33,642 nt of DNA from CAYMEK01 sp964389305 (GTDB lineage Bacteria > Spirochaetota > Spirochaetia > SZUA-6 > DRHE01): assembly GCA_964389305.1 (NCBI GenBank), contig CAYMEK010000049.1, forward strand, positions 1 to 33,642, written 5' to 3'. A program made the translations under genes and the position numbers. The notes beneath the pieces are model-generated. The model was given only the letters and a program-made list of their open reading frames with translations, was not told where the DNA came from and did not search any database. Positions 15,113 to 23,549 of this stretch are shown one piece after another (the stretch's first letter is position 1; every line of letters starts with the position of its first letter).

Positions 15113-16024
15113 ATGAAACGAATCGGCTTGCTGGCGGTCGTGGGGGCGGGGTTGCTCTGTGCCTCTCTGGCCATATCGCAACCGGGTCCCGGCTCGAGAA
15201 CAGGTCCGCCCCCGGGACCCGGCGGCGCAGCGGGCGGACAGGCCGGCGATTTTTCCCTGCCCGTGGCCGAAGCCCATGTGTCGGAGCAGTATCACACCAT
15301 CGCGGTGGGAGGGCGGCTGCAGCCGCAGAGCCGCATCGTTCACGCCACCACCTCCGCCGGCTACATCCAGGCGGTCCGGGTTCAGGTAGGACAGACGGTC
15401 AGGGAAGGCGAAGAGCTGTTCAGCATCAGACGCAAAGACGACGTAATGAACCTCTACAAGCCGGTGCCTGTCGTGGCGCGCATTGGGGGGAGAGTCTCGG
15501 AGGTGCTGGTAAAAGGCGAAGAGGAGGTCAGCGAGGGAGAGCCGGCAGTGGTGATTCTTGGCAGCGAAGGATACCTGCTGGAGGCCACGGTTAGTGACAA
15601 GGACGCCTTCTTGATCGATGTCGGGCAGACCGTGTCAGCCCGGACGCCCGCCGGGACGGCAATCAGAGGCGTGCTGAGCAGCCGCTCCGAGGAGCCTGAT
15701 TATTCCACCGGCCTGTTTACCCTTACCTTCCACTTCCCAGACAGCCAGAATATCAACATCGGGGAGTTCGTCACGGTTGAGCTGCCCGTAGACCGCACCC
15801 GGGGGCTGTTCGTTCCCAGAGAGGCGGTGGTTAGGCGCTACGGAAGCTATTTTTTATGGATCGTGGACGAGGAGGGCAGGCTGGAAGCCCGGAAAGTGGT
15901 TCTAGGAACCACCTTCGGAGATCTGGTTCTGGTCAGGGAAGGACTGAAAAACGGTGAGCATTATCTGGTGGAGTTGACAGGCCGGGAGCGGGAGGGGGAG
16001 CGGATCGGTGCTCCCGAACGATGA
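15113..16024 (+). CDS. RND efflux periplasmic adaptor (membrane fusion protein)
   Basis: A 303-residue HlyD/AcrA-type adaptor. Residues 1-22 form a signal peptide (MKR, hydrophobic run, AIS before QPG), followed by a Gly/Pro-rich linker. Lipoyl/barrel-sandwich halves are seen at AGYIQAVRVQVGQTVREGEELFSI and GGRVSEVLVKGEEEVSEGEPAVVI, split by a very short hairpin, then a beta-barrel (about 165-245) and a membrane-proximal end. It is shorter than AcrA (near 400) because the helical hairpin is almost absent. The ATG at 15113 has AGGAG upstream; earlier in-frame starts would break the signal peptide. It lies 14 bases before the pump gene. No outer-membrane channel gene is in the window. Confidence 0.88.
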   Translation: MKRIGLLAVVGAGLLCASLAISQPGPGSRTGPPPGPGGAAGGQAGDFSLPVAEAHVSEQYHTIAVGGRLQPQSRIVHATTSAGYIQAVRVQVGQTVREGEELFSIRRKDDVMNLYKPVPVVARIGGRVSEVLVKGEEEVSEGEPAVVILGSEGYLLEATVSDKDAFLIDVGQTVSARTPAGTAIRGVLSSRSEEPDYSTGLFTLTFHFPDSQNINIGEFVTVELPVDRTRGLFVPREAVVRRYGSYFLWIVDEEGRLEARKVVLGTTFGDLVLVREGLKNGEHYLVELTGREREGERIGAPER

Positions 16025-16038
16025 ATCGAGGTTAGGAC

Positions 16039-19000
16039 ATGTTGAAAGCCATATTCAGGCGCAAGACCGGTGTGCTTTTGCTTTTCCTGATGCTGTGCGC
16101 TGTCGGAGCGCTGCTGGTCACCCAGCTTCCCGTTCAGCTCTATCCTCAGACCCAGAGACCGAGAGTCAGGGCGGTCATCAACCACACCGGGGTTTCCGCT
16201 GTGGACTTTGCCGAGGCCTATGCGGAGGATATCGAGTCGCGGCTGCTGGCCGTAGAAGGCGTGGATATCCTGGAGGTTGAGTACGAGAACGACCGCAGCT
16301 CATTTTCGATGACCTTCGACTGGCAGACCGATCCGCAGAAGGCCAAGACCGACGTGGATGCCGCCATGAGCGCTATCTCGAATATGCTTCCCTCCGACTA
16401 CCGCGACCAGTACCGGGTCGGCTTTTTCTCCGGCGAGAATGCCGGATATCTGATCATCGGGGTGGCCTCGGCGAGCTGGAGCCCGGAAGAGCTGTACCAG
16501 GCCCTGAATACCACGGTAGAGCCGATGATGAGCCGCGTAGAGGACGCTGAAAGCGTGGACATCTACCGGGTCGAGGATCTGGAGGTCCGGGTGACCCTGC
16601 GGCAGCCGGATTTGCTGGCCTACGGGCTGACCATCCAGGACGTGGAAGAGGCGATGCTTTCCGGCTACCGGCCGGAATCGGTGGGCAGGCTGGAGAACGG
16701 CGACACCGACTACAGCGTGCGCTTCCGCCGGGGAAGCGAGTCGGTCTACGACGTCGGCCGGATCGTGGTCACCCGCCTGGGCGATGTATCGATCAGGCTT
16801 CAGGATGTCGCGGATATCTCCATCGCCTATGCCCTGCCCTCCCGGACCTTCATCATGGACGGTTCCAGAGGCATCCGGATCACCGCCGCCCCCGTAGACG
16901 GCGGCAATGTTCGCCAGATGTCCGAGGATGTGCAGGCGGTGCTCGAGGAGGCCAGGGCGCAGGGAGTGCTGCCTGCGGACGCTGTGTTTCAGATGTACCT
17001 CGATCCGGCCAAGTACATCAACCGTTCGATCCGCAACGTGGTTAATGCCGCCTTGCTGGGAGCCGGGCTGGCCATGCTGGTAGTGCTTTTCGGCCTCGGA
17101 GAGCTGCGGAACACATTGCTCATCGGCATCTCCCTGCCGGTAACGCTGGTTCTCTCCTTCATCCTGATGTACGTCTTTAAGGTGAGCCTGAACCTGATCT
17201 CACTGGGCGGTATCGCCTTGGCGGTCGGCATGGTCATCGATTCCTCTATCGTGGTGATGGAGAACATCCACCGCTTTCGCCAGGAGGAGGCCCCGGTAGG
17301 CGGAAACAGCCATCTCCAGGACGTAATAATCCGGGCCGTAACCCAGGTGCGTTCTCCCGTCATCGTCTCGACCTTGACCTCCGTGCTGGTGTTTCTGCCT
17401 ATTTCCTTCACGGCGCCGCTGACCAACGCCATCCTGGGCGACCAGGCCAGGACCGTGGTCTTCGCCCTGCTGATCTCTCTGGCCGTTGCCCTGACCTTGA
17501 TTCCATTGAGCGCCTACCTGTTCTACGGCGTAGGCCGCCGCCCCGGGTGGCAGTCGCCGTCGGAACCGAGGGGACTACAGAGATTCTCGATTCCCATGGT
17601 GGATTTCCTCAAGTCTCTATACATGCGCGGCCTGAAGGCCTTGATCCGGCACAGGTGGGCTTCCGCAATGTTCATGCTGTTTTCCTTCGCCCTGCTGGCC
17701 TTCTGCGTGATCAAGGTGCTGCCTCTAGTTCCAAGGGAAATTATCTCGCCGCCGTCAAGCGACCGGATCGTGATCTTCTTCCGCACTCCGGGAATCATCG
17801 ACCAGGAGCAGGTAGTCGACGAAGTAATCCCGCTCATGGATCAGAAGGTAAGGGAAGTGGCGGGCGAGTATCTGGCTGGAACCTATGCCGACGTATCGGG
17901 ACGTTTCAACCGCTATTTCGTTAACCTGACCAAGGCATCGGCGGCCGACTCCGTCTTGGCCGAACTGCAGAAAGCTTTCGTGTCGGGCAATGACTGGTAC
18001 TACAATGTGATGATGTGGGACCCGGCGCAGCTCCCGCTTCCCCGTACCATGGATTTACAGATCAGCGTGCACGGCGATGATCCGGAGGAGGCGATAGCCA
18101 TCCTGGAAAGGGTCAGAGATCTGGTGAACGACACGGAGCTGTACGGGTGGGTGTTCACCGATCCGGCCACCAGCTTTTCGGATGAGCTGACCATGGTCGC
18201 CAGGCCGGAGGTCATCGACGGCTTTCCGGAGTACAACGAGCGCAGCCTGCTCGCCCTGGTGAGAAAGATCCTCGGAGGCACCGCCACCATCGAGTTCGAG
18301 CAAGACCAGAACACCATAGAGGTTTCTGCCGCCTATCCCGATTCCCAGATCGAGGGTAGGGAGAAGCTGGAGAACTTTCTCATTCCCTACCGGCAGGGCA
18401 CCGTGCCGCTGAAACACTTCTTCGATTTCCGGGAAGCTTCCGGGGTGTCGGGAATCGCCTCGGAGAACGGGGAGAGGATCTTCCGGCTCTATGCCAGGAT
18501 GCCGCCGGGGACCGCGGCGTCCAACCGGCTGGAGTACGAACAACGCGTCAGGGAGGAGCTGGCGCAAAAGCTGGTACTGCCGGCAGGGTATTCGCTCACC
18601 TTCGACGATCCACAGGAAGAGATGGAGGAGGCTATACGATCCCTGTTCATCGCCCTGGCGGCTTCCGTGCTGCTGATTTACGTACTGCTGGCTTTCCAGT
18701 TCAACTCCCTGCGCCTTCCCCTGGTGATTTTGGTCACGGTTCCTTTGGGATTTATAGGGGTGGTTCTAAGCCTGTACCTGTTCAAGTCCACGGTGAGCTT
18801 GAATTCCATGCTGGGCACGATCCTGCTGGGCGGGATCGTGGTGAACAACGCCATCATCATGATCGATTTCTATCTGAAAATCCTGCCGCAGAAGCCTAGC
18901 CGGGTCGACGCCCTGGTGGAAGCCGCCGGGATTCGCTTCAGGCCGATCATGATGACTATGCTGACCACCGTGTTCGGGATGCTGCCCATCGCCGTGGGCA

Positions 19001-19140
19001 TGGGCGAGGGCTCCAACATCCTCCAGCCGCTCGGTATCGCCGTATCGGGCGGGCTTTTGGTCTCCACGCTGTTCACGTTATTCATGGTGCCCAGCCTGTT
19101 GAGCCTGATGAGGCTTGGTCCGGCGCAGGACCAGCCTTGA
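16039..19140 (+). CDS. RND-family efflux pump, AcrB/HAE-like inner-membrane subunit
   Basis: A 1033-residue pump with RND architecture: TM1 (about 11-30), a large periplasmic loop, TM2-TM7 (about 330-535), a second loop, and TM8-TM12 (about 870-1025). The TM4 proton-relay motif reads GMVIDSSIVVMEN with D401 kept but serine at the position of the second aspartate of AcrB (D407/D408). The TM10 region reads GGIVVNNAI (N936, N937) where AcrB has its lysine. Proton-coupled or other ion-coupled export of hydrophobic drugs or lipids is likely; the substrate is unknown. It forms an operon with the adaptor. Two degenerate half-repeats confirm it is full length. Confidence 0.93.
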   Translation: MLKAIFRRKTGVLLLFLMLCAVGALLVTQLPVQLYPQTQRPRVRAVINHTGVSAVDFAEAYAEDIESRLLAVEGVDILEVEYENDRSSFSMTFDWQTDPQKAKTDVDAAMSAISNMLPSDYRDQYRVGFFSGENAGYLIIGVASASWSPEELYQALNTTVEPMMSRVEDAESVDIYRVEDLEVRVTLRQPDLLAYGLTIQDVEEAMLSGYRPESVGRLENGDTDYSVRFRRGSESVYDVGRIVVTRLGDVSIRLQDVADISIAYALPSRTFIMDGSRGIRITAAPVDGGNVRQMSEDVQAVLEEARAQGVLPADAVFQMYLDPAKYINRSIRNVVNAALLGAGLAMLVVLFGLGELRNTLLIGISLPVTLVLSFILMYVFKVSLNLISLGGIALAVGMVIDSSIVVMENIHRFRQEEAPVGGNSHLQDVIIRAVTQVRSPVIVSTLTSVLVFLPISFTAPLTNAILGDQARTVVFALLISLAVALTLIPLSAYLFYGVGRRPGWQSPSEPRGLQRFSIPMVDFLKSLYMRGLKALIRHRWASAMFMLFSFALLAFCVIKVLPLVPREIISPPSSDRIVIFFRTPGIIDQEQVVDEVIPLMDQKVREVAGEYLAGTYADVSGRFNRYFVNLTKASAADSVLAELQKAFVSGNDWYYNVMMWDPAQLPLPRTMDLQISVHGDDPEEAIAILERVRDLVNDTELYGWVFTDPATSFSDELTMVARPEVIDGFPEYNERSLLALVRKILGGTATIEFEQDQNTIEVSAAYPDSQIEGREKLENFLIPYRQGTVPLKHFFDFREASGVSGIASENGERIFRLYARMPPGTAASNRLEYEQRVREELAQKLVLPAGYSLTFDDPQEEMEEAIRSLFIALAASVLLIYVLLAFQFNSLRLPLVILVTVPLGFIGVVLSLYLFKSTVSLNSMLGTILLGGIVVNNAIIMIDFYLKILPQKPSRVDALVEAAGIRFRPIMMTMLTTVFGMLPIAVGMGEGSNILQPLGIAVSGGLLVSTLFTLFMVPSLLSLMRLGPAQDQP

Positions 19141-19152
19141 GCCGGAGGCGGA

Positions 19153-20520
19153 TCATACCGGGGCGGTCGGGGCCGCCAGCCAGCGTGCGGTACGGATGGA
19201 CAGAATAGCCCCGATCAGGGCGCTGCACAGGTTGCCGAGGGTCACCGCGGACCAGATCCCATCGATGCCTATCGCTCGGGATAGCAGCAGAGCCAGGGGC
19301 ACGGCGAGGATGATGTAGGACAGGTTGAGGAGCAGGGCGGTGAACCCCTTGCCCAGACCCTGGAAGAAGCTGGACAGGACAAAGCGTCCCGCCAGGAAAG
19401 GAAAACCGAGGGCGAAGATGAGCAGCATGCTCCTGCCGATGCGGATCACTTCATCGACTTTGCTGAACACGCGGACAAAGGCGCCCCGGCCGGCGATCAT
19501 GGTCACGGCGAAGGCGGACATCAGGGCCACGCAGAACAGCAGCGATTTCCAGGCCACCTCTTTGACGCGCCCGGCGTTGCGGGCACCGAAGTTCTGGCCT
19601 GTCATGGTCAGCGTCCCCTGGGCGATTCCGATGATCGGCAGCACCGCCACCTGCTGGTAGGTGAAGCCGAGAGTGAAGGCGCTTTTAGCCATGTCGCCGT
19701 AGGGCCGCAGCAGGACGAAAAGCAGGCTCAATCCCAGCGAGTTGGCGAGCTGGCCCACCATGGTTGGACCGCCCACGCCGAATATCCCTCGGATCAATGA
19801 GCCTTCATAGCGGAAGGTTTTCAGATTCGGGACGACCACGTTTTTTCCCCCGAACAGGGAGCTGGCCAGCACCACACAGCTGACCGCCCGGCCGGTAACC
19901 GTGGCGATAGCGGCCCCCTGTACGCCGAGGGCCGGAAAGGGACCGAGCCCGAAGATCAGAAGCGGATCCAACACGATATTGGTCAGGGTTCCCGCCATCA
20001 TCACCCGCATCGGCGTGACGGTGTTTCCCTCGCCCCTCAGGATTCCGTTTCCGATCATGGAGAAGAACTGGAACAGCGAGCCATAGAGGATGATATTGAT
20101 ATAGCCCAGGACGTAGGGCAGCATCTGCTCGGAGGCGCCGAGGAGGACAAACAGCGGCCTCGAGACAAGCGGCCCGGCCACGGAGAACAGGATCGAGAGT
20201 CCCAGTATGACCAGCAGGGTGTGCTCGGCGGCATTGTTGGCCCGTTCGCGCTTGCCCGCTCCGATGAAGCGGGCGATCAGAGAGCTGGCCCCGATTCCCG
20301 TACCCGAGCCGATGGCGATCAGGATGCTCTGCACGGTAAAGGCCATGCCCAGGGCGCCCAGCTCCACCGCCCCGAGCCGGGATACGAACAAGCGATCTAC
20401 GAAGTTGAACATGGTCTGAAAGGTGAAGGCGATGATCGCAGGTACGGAGAGCCTGAGCAGGGTAGGCAGGATTTTCCCGCCCAGTATGCGCTCCGGGCTG
20501 GTCTTCAGATTCCTGAGCAT
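19153..20520 (-). CDS. MATE-family multidrug/cation antiporter
   Basis: A 455-residue transporter with about 12 membrane helices in two homologous bundles. The N-terminal part (RILGGKILPTLLRLSVPAI, FNFVDRLFVSRLG) and LRGEGNTVTPMRVMM, PLLIFGLGPFPALGVQGAAIATV are characteristic of NorM/DinF-like MATE exporters, which expel drugs or metabolites in exchange for Na+ or H+. It converges on the RND pump gene (12 bases apart) and is divergent from the GGDEF gene. AGGTGG directly abuts the ATG at 20520, closer than usual, so the start may be slightly downstream or the message may be short-leadered. TTGTCT and TACTTT with a 17-base spacer upstream look like its promoter and overlap the inverted repeat at 20539-20555. 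Confidence 0.92.
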   Translation of the reverse strand: MLRNLKTSPERILGGKILPTLLRLSVPAIIAFTFQTMFNFVDRLFVSRLGAVELGALGMAFTVQSILIAIGSGTGIGASSLIARFIGAGKRERANNAAEHTLLVILGLSILFSVAGPLVSRPLFVLLGASEQMLPYVLGYINIILYGSLFQFFSMIGNGILRGEGNTVTPMRVMMAGTLTNIVLDPLLIFGLGPFPALGVQGAAIATVTGRAVSCVVLASSLFGGKNVVVPNLKTFRYEGSLIRGIFGVGGPTMVGQLANSLGLSLLFVLLRPYGDMAKSAFTLGFTYQQVAVLPIIGIAQGTLTMTGQNFGARNAGRVKEVAWKSLLFCVALMSAFAVTMIAGRGAFVRVFSKVDEVIRIGRSMLLIFALGFPFLAGRFVLSSFFQGLGKGFTALLLNLSYIILAVPLALLLSRAIGIDGIWSAVTLGNLCSALIGAILSIRTARWLAAPTAPV

Positions 20521-20538
20521 CCACCTAAAGTAAATGGT

Positions 20539-20555
20539 TTGTCTTTAAAAGACAA
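20539..20555. promoter_or_regulatory. Perfect inverted repeat, candidate operator between MATE and GGDEF genes
   Basis: TTGTCTTT and AAAGACAA are 8-base arms around a single A. On the minus strand the right arm supplies a -35 (TTGTCT, 20555-20550) 17 bases from TACTTT (20532-20527) ahead of the MATE gene. On the plus strand TATATT at 20567-20572 could be the -10 of the GGDEF gene. A dimeric repressor bound here would affect both. Confidence 0.5.
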
Positions 20556-20584
20556 GCTTGGCACGGTATATTTACAGGTAGCGT

Positions 20585-23464
20585 ATGGAAGACTACCGCG
20601 ATCTGTCCGACCAGGAGCGCAGGAAGCTCTACCGGCAGTTCTCGGAGGCAATCAAGGAGATACGGGTCAACGGTGGACCCGAACCTGAGGCACCCGAGGC
20701 TGCCGGCAACTCCGTCGAAGCAGTCTCGGGGCGGTCGGAGAGCAGCCGGGCAGAGCGCCTGCTGTTCGCCCGCAGAAGTCGAAAACGTCCCCGTTACGCC
20801 GTCCGGCTTAGAATCGAAAGCTACGCTTACGGGGAGGGCTTCGAGATCAGCGGCCTGCGTCAGTTTTTCGCCAGTCTGTTGGGCTTCCTTTGGCCGTCCA
20901 GGGACAGGATCTCCGTCTCCTTCGCCAAAGCCCTGGTGCAGGACAGCGCTTACAGGGGAGATCCGGACGGTTACAGCCTGATTCGAACGCTGCTCGAGCT
21001 GAAAAAAAGCTCCGAGTCCCTGCTCAAGGGCGGGCTGTTCCTGCGCCGGGACAGCGACCGCCGATTTAATCTGCGGACCGAGCTGGCCCGCGACCTGCTG
21101 AATTGGGAGCCGGCCGGCTACCGGCTGCTCGCGAGCTTCCAGAAGCCTGCTCCCCGGCTGATGGAAGCGCTTGAGTACATCCGCACCCGCTTCGAACGTC
21201 AGAACGGCGTAAATGTGTTCGACCTGGTGGAGGTGGTCAAGGGCGTGTACAGGATAACCCTCGGCATCCAGGCAGAATCTCAAAGCCTGGAGGAGCGGAT
21301 ATTGAGCATAGGCGAGCTGATCAAGGGAATGTACAAGCGTGTGTACACCGACCCGGACAGGATCCGGCAGGTATGCGCGCGAATCGACCACCAGCTAGCC
21401 GATTTCCTGGTTTGCTACACGCGGTTGAAATGGTTCGCGCAGCAGCTCTACCCGGCACTTCTGAAGATGCTCAACATGTTCTGCAAACAGGAAGATGTGG
21501 GAACGATACTGGCCGATATCTACTCTTTCGTGGGTCTGGACGCCAAGGACGTGCTCGTCCTGCAATCGCCGCACGATTCTCCGCCGGCCGCGCTCGAGGG
21601 CAAGATACCAGCCGGCCGGCAGTCTGGGCAGACCCGGCCGGCGGGAACGGAGCAGGAGAAACAACCTGTTCGGGAGGGCATAGAAGAGGAGCCTGCGTTT
21701 GATTTCAACGAAGAGTTTCGGGGAATCCTCACCATTCTGGACTATGCCTTCCCCGGCTCTCGCCTGCAGAGGATCGCCGAGGGGGATTATTCCTCTCTGC
21801 TGTGGTTTCATCAGAGGATCTTCTCCCAACGCGAGTACCGGGGGCCGCTGATCTCCAGACGGCGGGACTTCAACGATTTGCTGTGGAAGATGAGCTTTCG
21901 AGACCCTCTGGCCCCGGTGATCGTCTTTCACGAGCTAATAGGGCAGATGTTGGACTCCCTCAATTCCGATTCTCTCGTGGAGCTGGCGGATCCCCTGCGC
22001 GGCCGCGGTCCCCGCACGCGGGAGGTTTTCATGGAGATCCTCAGACAGTGGGGCCTTAGCCGGGAAGAGCTGCTGCTGCGCTACCTCCAGGAGGTAGATT
22101 ACCTGGAAAAGGAGATTTCCCTGCGCGGGCGGGAGATGCAAGTCCGGTTCCTCAACTCGGCGGCGGGTAGAAAGACGATCGAGACGGTCAACCAGATCCG
22201 CAACCACGTCATTCGCGGCTACGGGCACGTGGCGTTGATTGTCAACCGCGAGGAATACTTCCGCTGCCGACCCCTCTACAGGATAGCCAAAGAGCTGCAC
22301 GAGCTGTTGGGGGAGTTGATCGTCGAGCGCGACCAGTTAAGCGCCGGCAATCCCATCGCCCGCCAGCGGCTTGAACGTGGCGACCTGTTCGAGCCCCGCC
22401 CGGGTCCGCTGTTGAACCAGATCCGCAGCTACATCGAGGCCCTGCCGGAGGCGAAAAGGATTCTGGACGATCCGCAGGCCGAAGCCAACCGTCTGTATCT
22501 CGAGATACTGTTCGCCTTGACAGAAGCTTTTCAATTCCTGCTCAACGACCCCAAAAGTCCCCTGAAGGTCCGTGGGGCGGAGGTGCCGGTCGCCGGATCC
22601 GAGGAGAAAGCCGTGCGGGCGGAGATCGACGCCGACAAGACCCCCTTGCGGGTGGACTTAAAGAAGGATTTCGAGGAAGTAGATCGCCTTACCGGGCTTT
22701 GCTCCAAGAACGAATACCTGCGCATCATGCCCGGCTTGTTCAGGCGCAGCCGGCAGAACGAAAATCCGTTGAGCCTGCTGATCATGGACCTGGATCGCTT
22801 CAAAGCGATCAATGATACCCGGGGCCACGATTTCGGCGACGAGATATTGAAGCTGGCAGCCGAGGTGGTGCTGTCTTCGGCCAGGGAGGAAGACCTGGCC
22901 GTTCGCTTCGGCGGGGACGAGCTTCTGGTGGTCGTGAAAGGCGCCGCCGCCGCCGCTTTAGGTCAGGCCGAGCGTATACGCGGCCGCTACCACGAGCTGC
23001 TACGGGAGCGCTTCGAGCAGCAGCTACAGGAGATACCGGCTCTCATGGCCAGGAAAGAGCTGGCGGAGAAACAGAAAGCGGATCCCCATTACGAGAGAGG
23101 GCTTCAGGATTTCCAGGAGCAATGGGAGCAGAGGGCTCTGGGGACCCTTTCCATCGGAGTGGCGCAGGGCCTGGGCAGGAAACTGCCCCGACCCTGTCAG
23201 GATGAGAAGGAGCTTTTCCGGCGGGCGGACCGCATGCTGTACCTGGCCAAGGACATGGGTGGAGACAGGGTCGTGGCCATGATCGACGAGCTCGAGGTTC
23301 CCCTGAGTTGGCAGGAGTACTCGGATTACCTGGAGTACCTCGCTCAGATCCCGGAAGCGAAGAGGAGTGAACGTGCAAAACTCTATGTTGACCTGCGACT
23401 GGCCCACGATCAGGCCTTGAGCTTCTGGAACTATCCCTACCAGCAATACGTCGAAGAGCAATAG
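20585..23464 (+). CDS. Large diguanylate cyclase with a novel helical N-terminal region
   Basis: A 959-residue cytoplasmic protein. The GGDEF domain starts at DRLTGL (D700) and contains the signature GGDEL (776-780), where L for F is tolerated in active cyclases. An RxxD inhibitory site (R767-D770) stands exactly five residues before it, and SIGVA is at 856. About 75 residues separate GGDEL from SIGVA, some 30 more than usual, because of a charged helical insertion (about 800-850). It should make c-di-GMP with product inhibition. Residues 1-690 are helical, with a Pro/Gly/Gln-rich linker near 335-370, and match no sensor domain I know. The gene ends with a conserved-looking 80-residue helical tail after the GGDEF core. 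Confidence 0.85.
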   Translation: MEDYRDLSDQERRKLYRQFSEAIKEIRVNGGPEPEAPEAAGNSVEAVSGRSESSRAERLLFARRSRKRPRYAVRLRIESYAYGEGFEISGLRQFFASLLGFLWPSRDRISVSFAKALVQDSAYRGDPDGYSLIRTLLELKKSSESLLKGGLFLRRDSDRRFNLRTELARDLLNWEPAGYRLLASFQKPAPRLMEALEYIRTRFERQNGVNVFDLVEVVKGVYRITLGIQAESQSLEERILSIGELIKGMYKRVYTDPDRIRQVCARIDHQLADFLVCYTRLKWFAQQLYPALLKMLNMFCKQEDVGTILADIYSFVGLDAKDVLVLQSPHDSPPAALEGKIPAGRQSGQTRPAGTEQEKQPVREGIEEEPAFDFNEEFRGILTILDYAFPGSRLQRIAEGDYSSLLWFHQRIFSQREYRGPLISRRRDFNDLLWKMSFRDPLAPVIVFHELIGQMLDSLNSDSLVELADPLRGRGPRTREVFMEILRQWGLSREELLLRYLQEVDYLEKEISLRGREMQVRFLNSAAGRKTIETVNQIRNHVIRGYGHVALIVNREEYFRCRPLYRIAKELHELLGELIVERDQLSAGNPIARQRLERGDLFEPRPGPLLNQIRSYIEALPEAKRILDDPQAEANRLYLEILFALTEAFQFLLNDPKSPLKVRGAEVPVAGSEEKAVRAEIDADKTPLRVDLKKDFEEVDRLTGLCSKNEYLRIMPGLFRRSRQNENPLSLLIMDLDRFKAINDTRGHDFGDEILKLAAEVVLSSAREEDLAVRFGGDELLVVVKGAAAAALGQAERIRGRYHELLRERFEQQLQEIPALMARKELAEKQKADPHYERGLQDFQEQWEQRALGTLSIGVAQGLGRKLPRPCQDEKELFRRADRMLYLAKDMGGDRVVAMIDELEVPLSWQEYSDYLEYLAQIPEAKRSERAKLYVDLRLAHDQALSFWNYPYQQYVEEQ

Positions 23465-23498
23465 CGGTCTGCCGGTAGCCGGGCAATGCCGGACCGCT
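23463..23498 (+). terminator. GC-rich hairpin after the GGDEF gene
   Basis: AGCGGTC and GACCGCT pair across 22 bases, beginning inside the stop codon. CCGGTAGCCG occurs at 23472-23481 and again at 23507-23516. There is no T-run, so its role as a terminator is tentative. Confidence 0.25.
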
Positions 23499-23549
23499 CC
23501 GCCGCACCGGTAGCCGAAGGCGGCCAAAAGCCGTATATTGAAGGGAATC

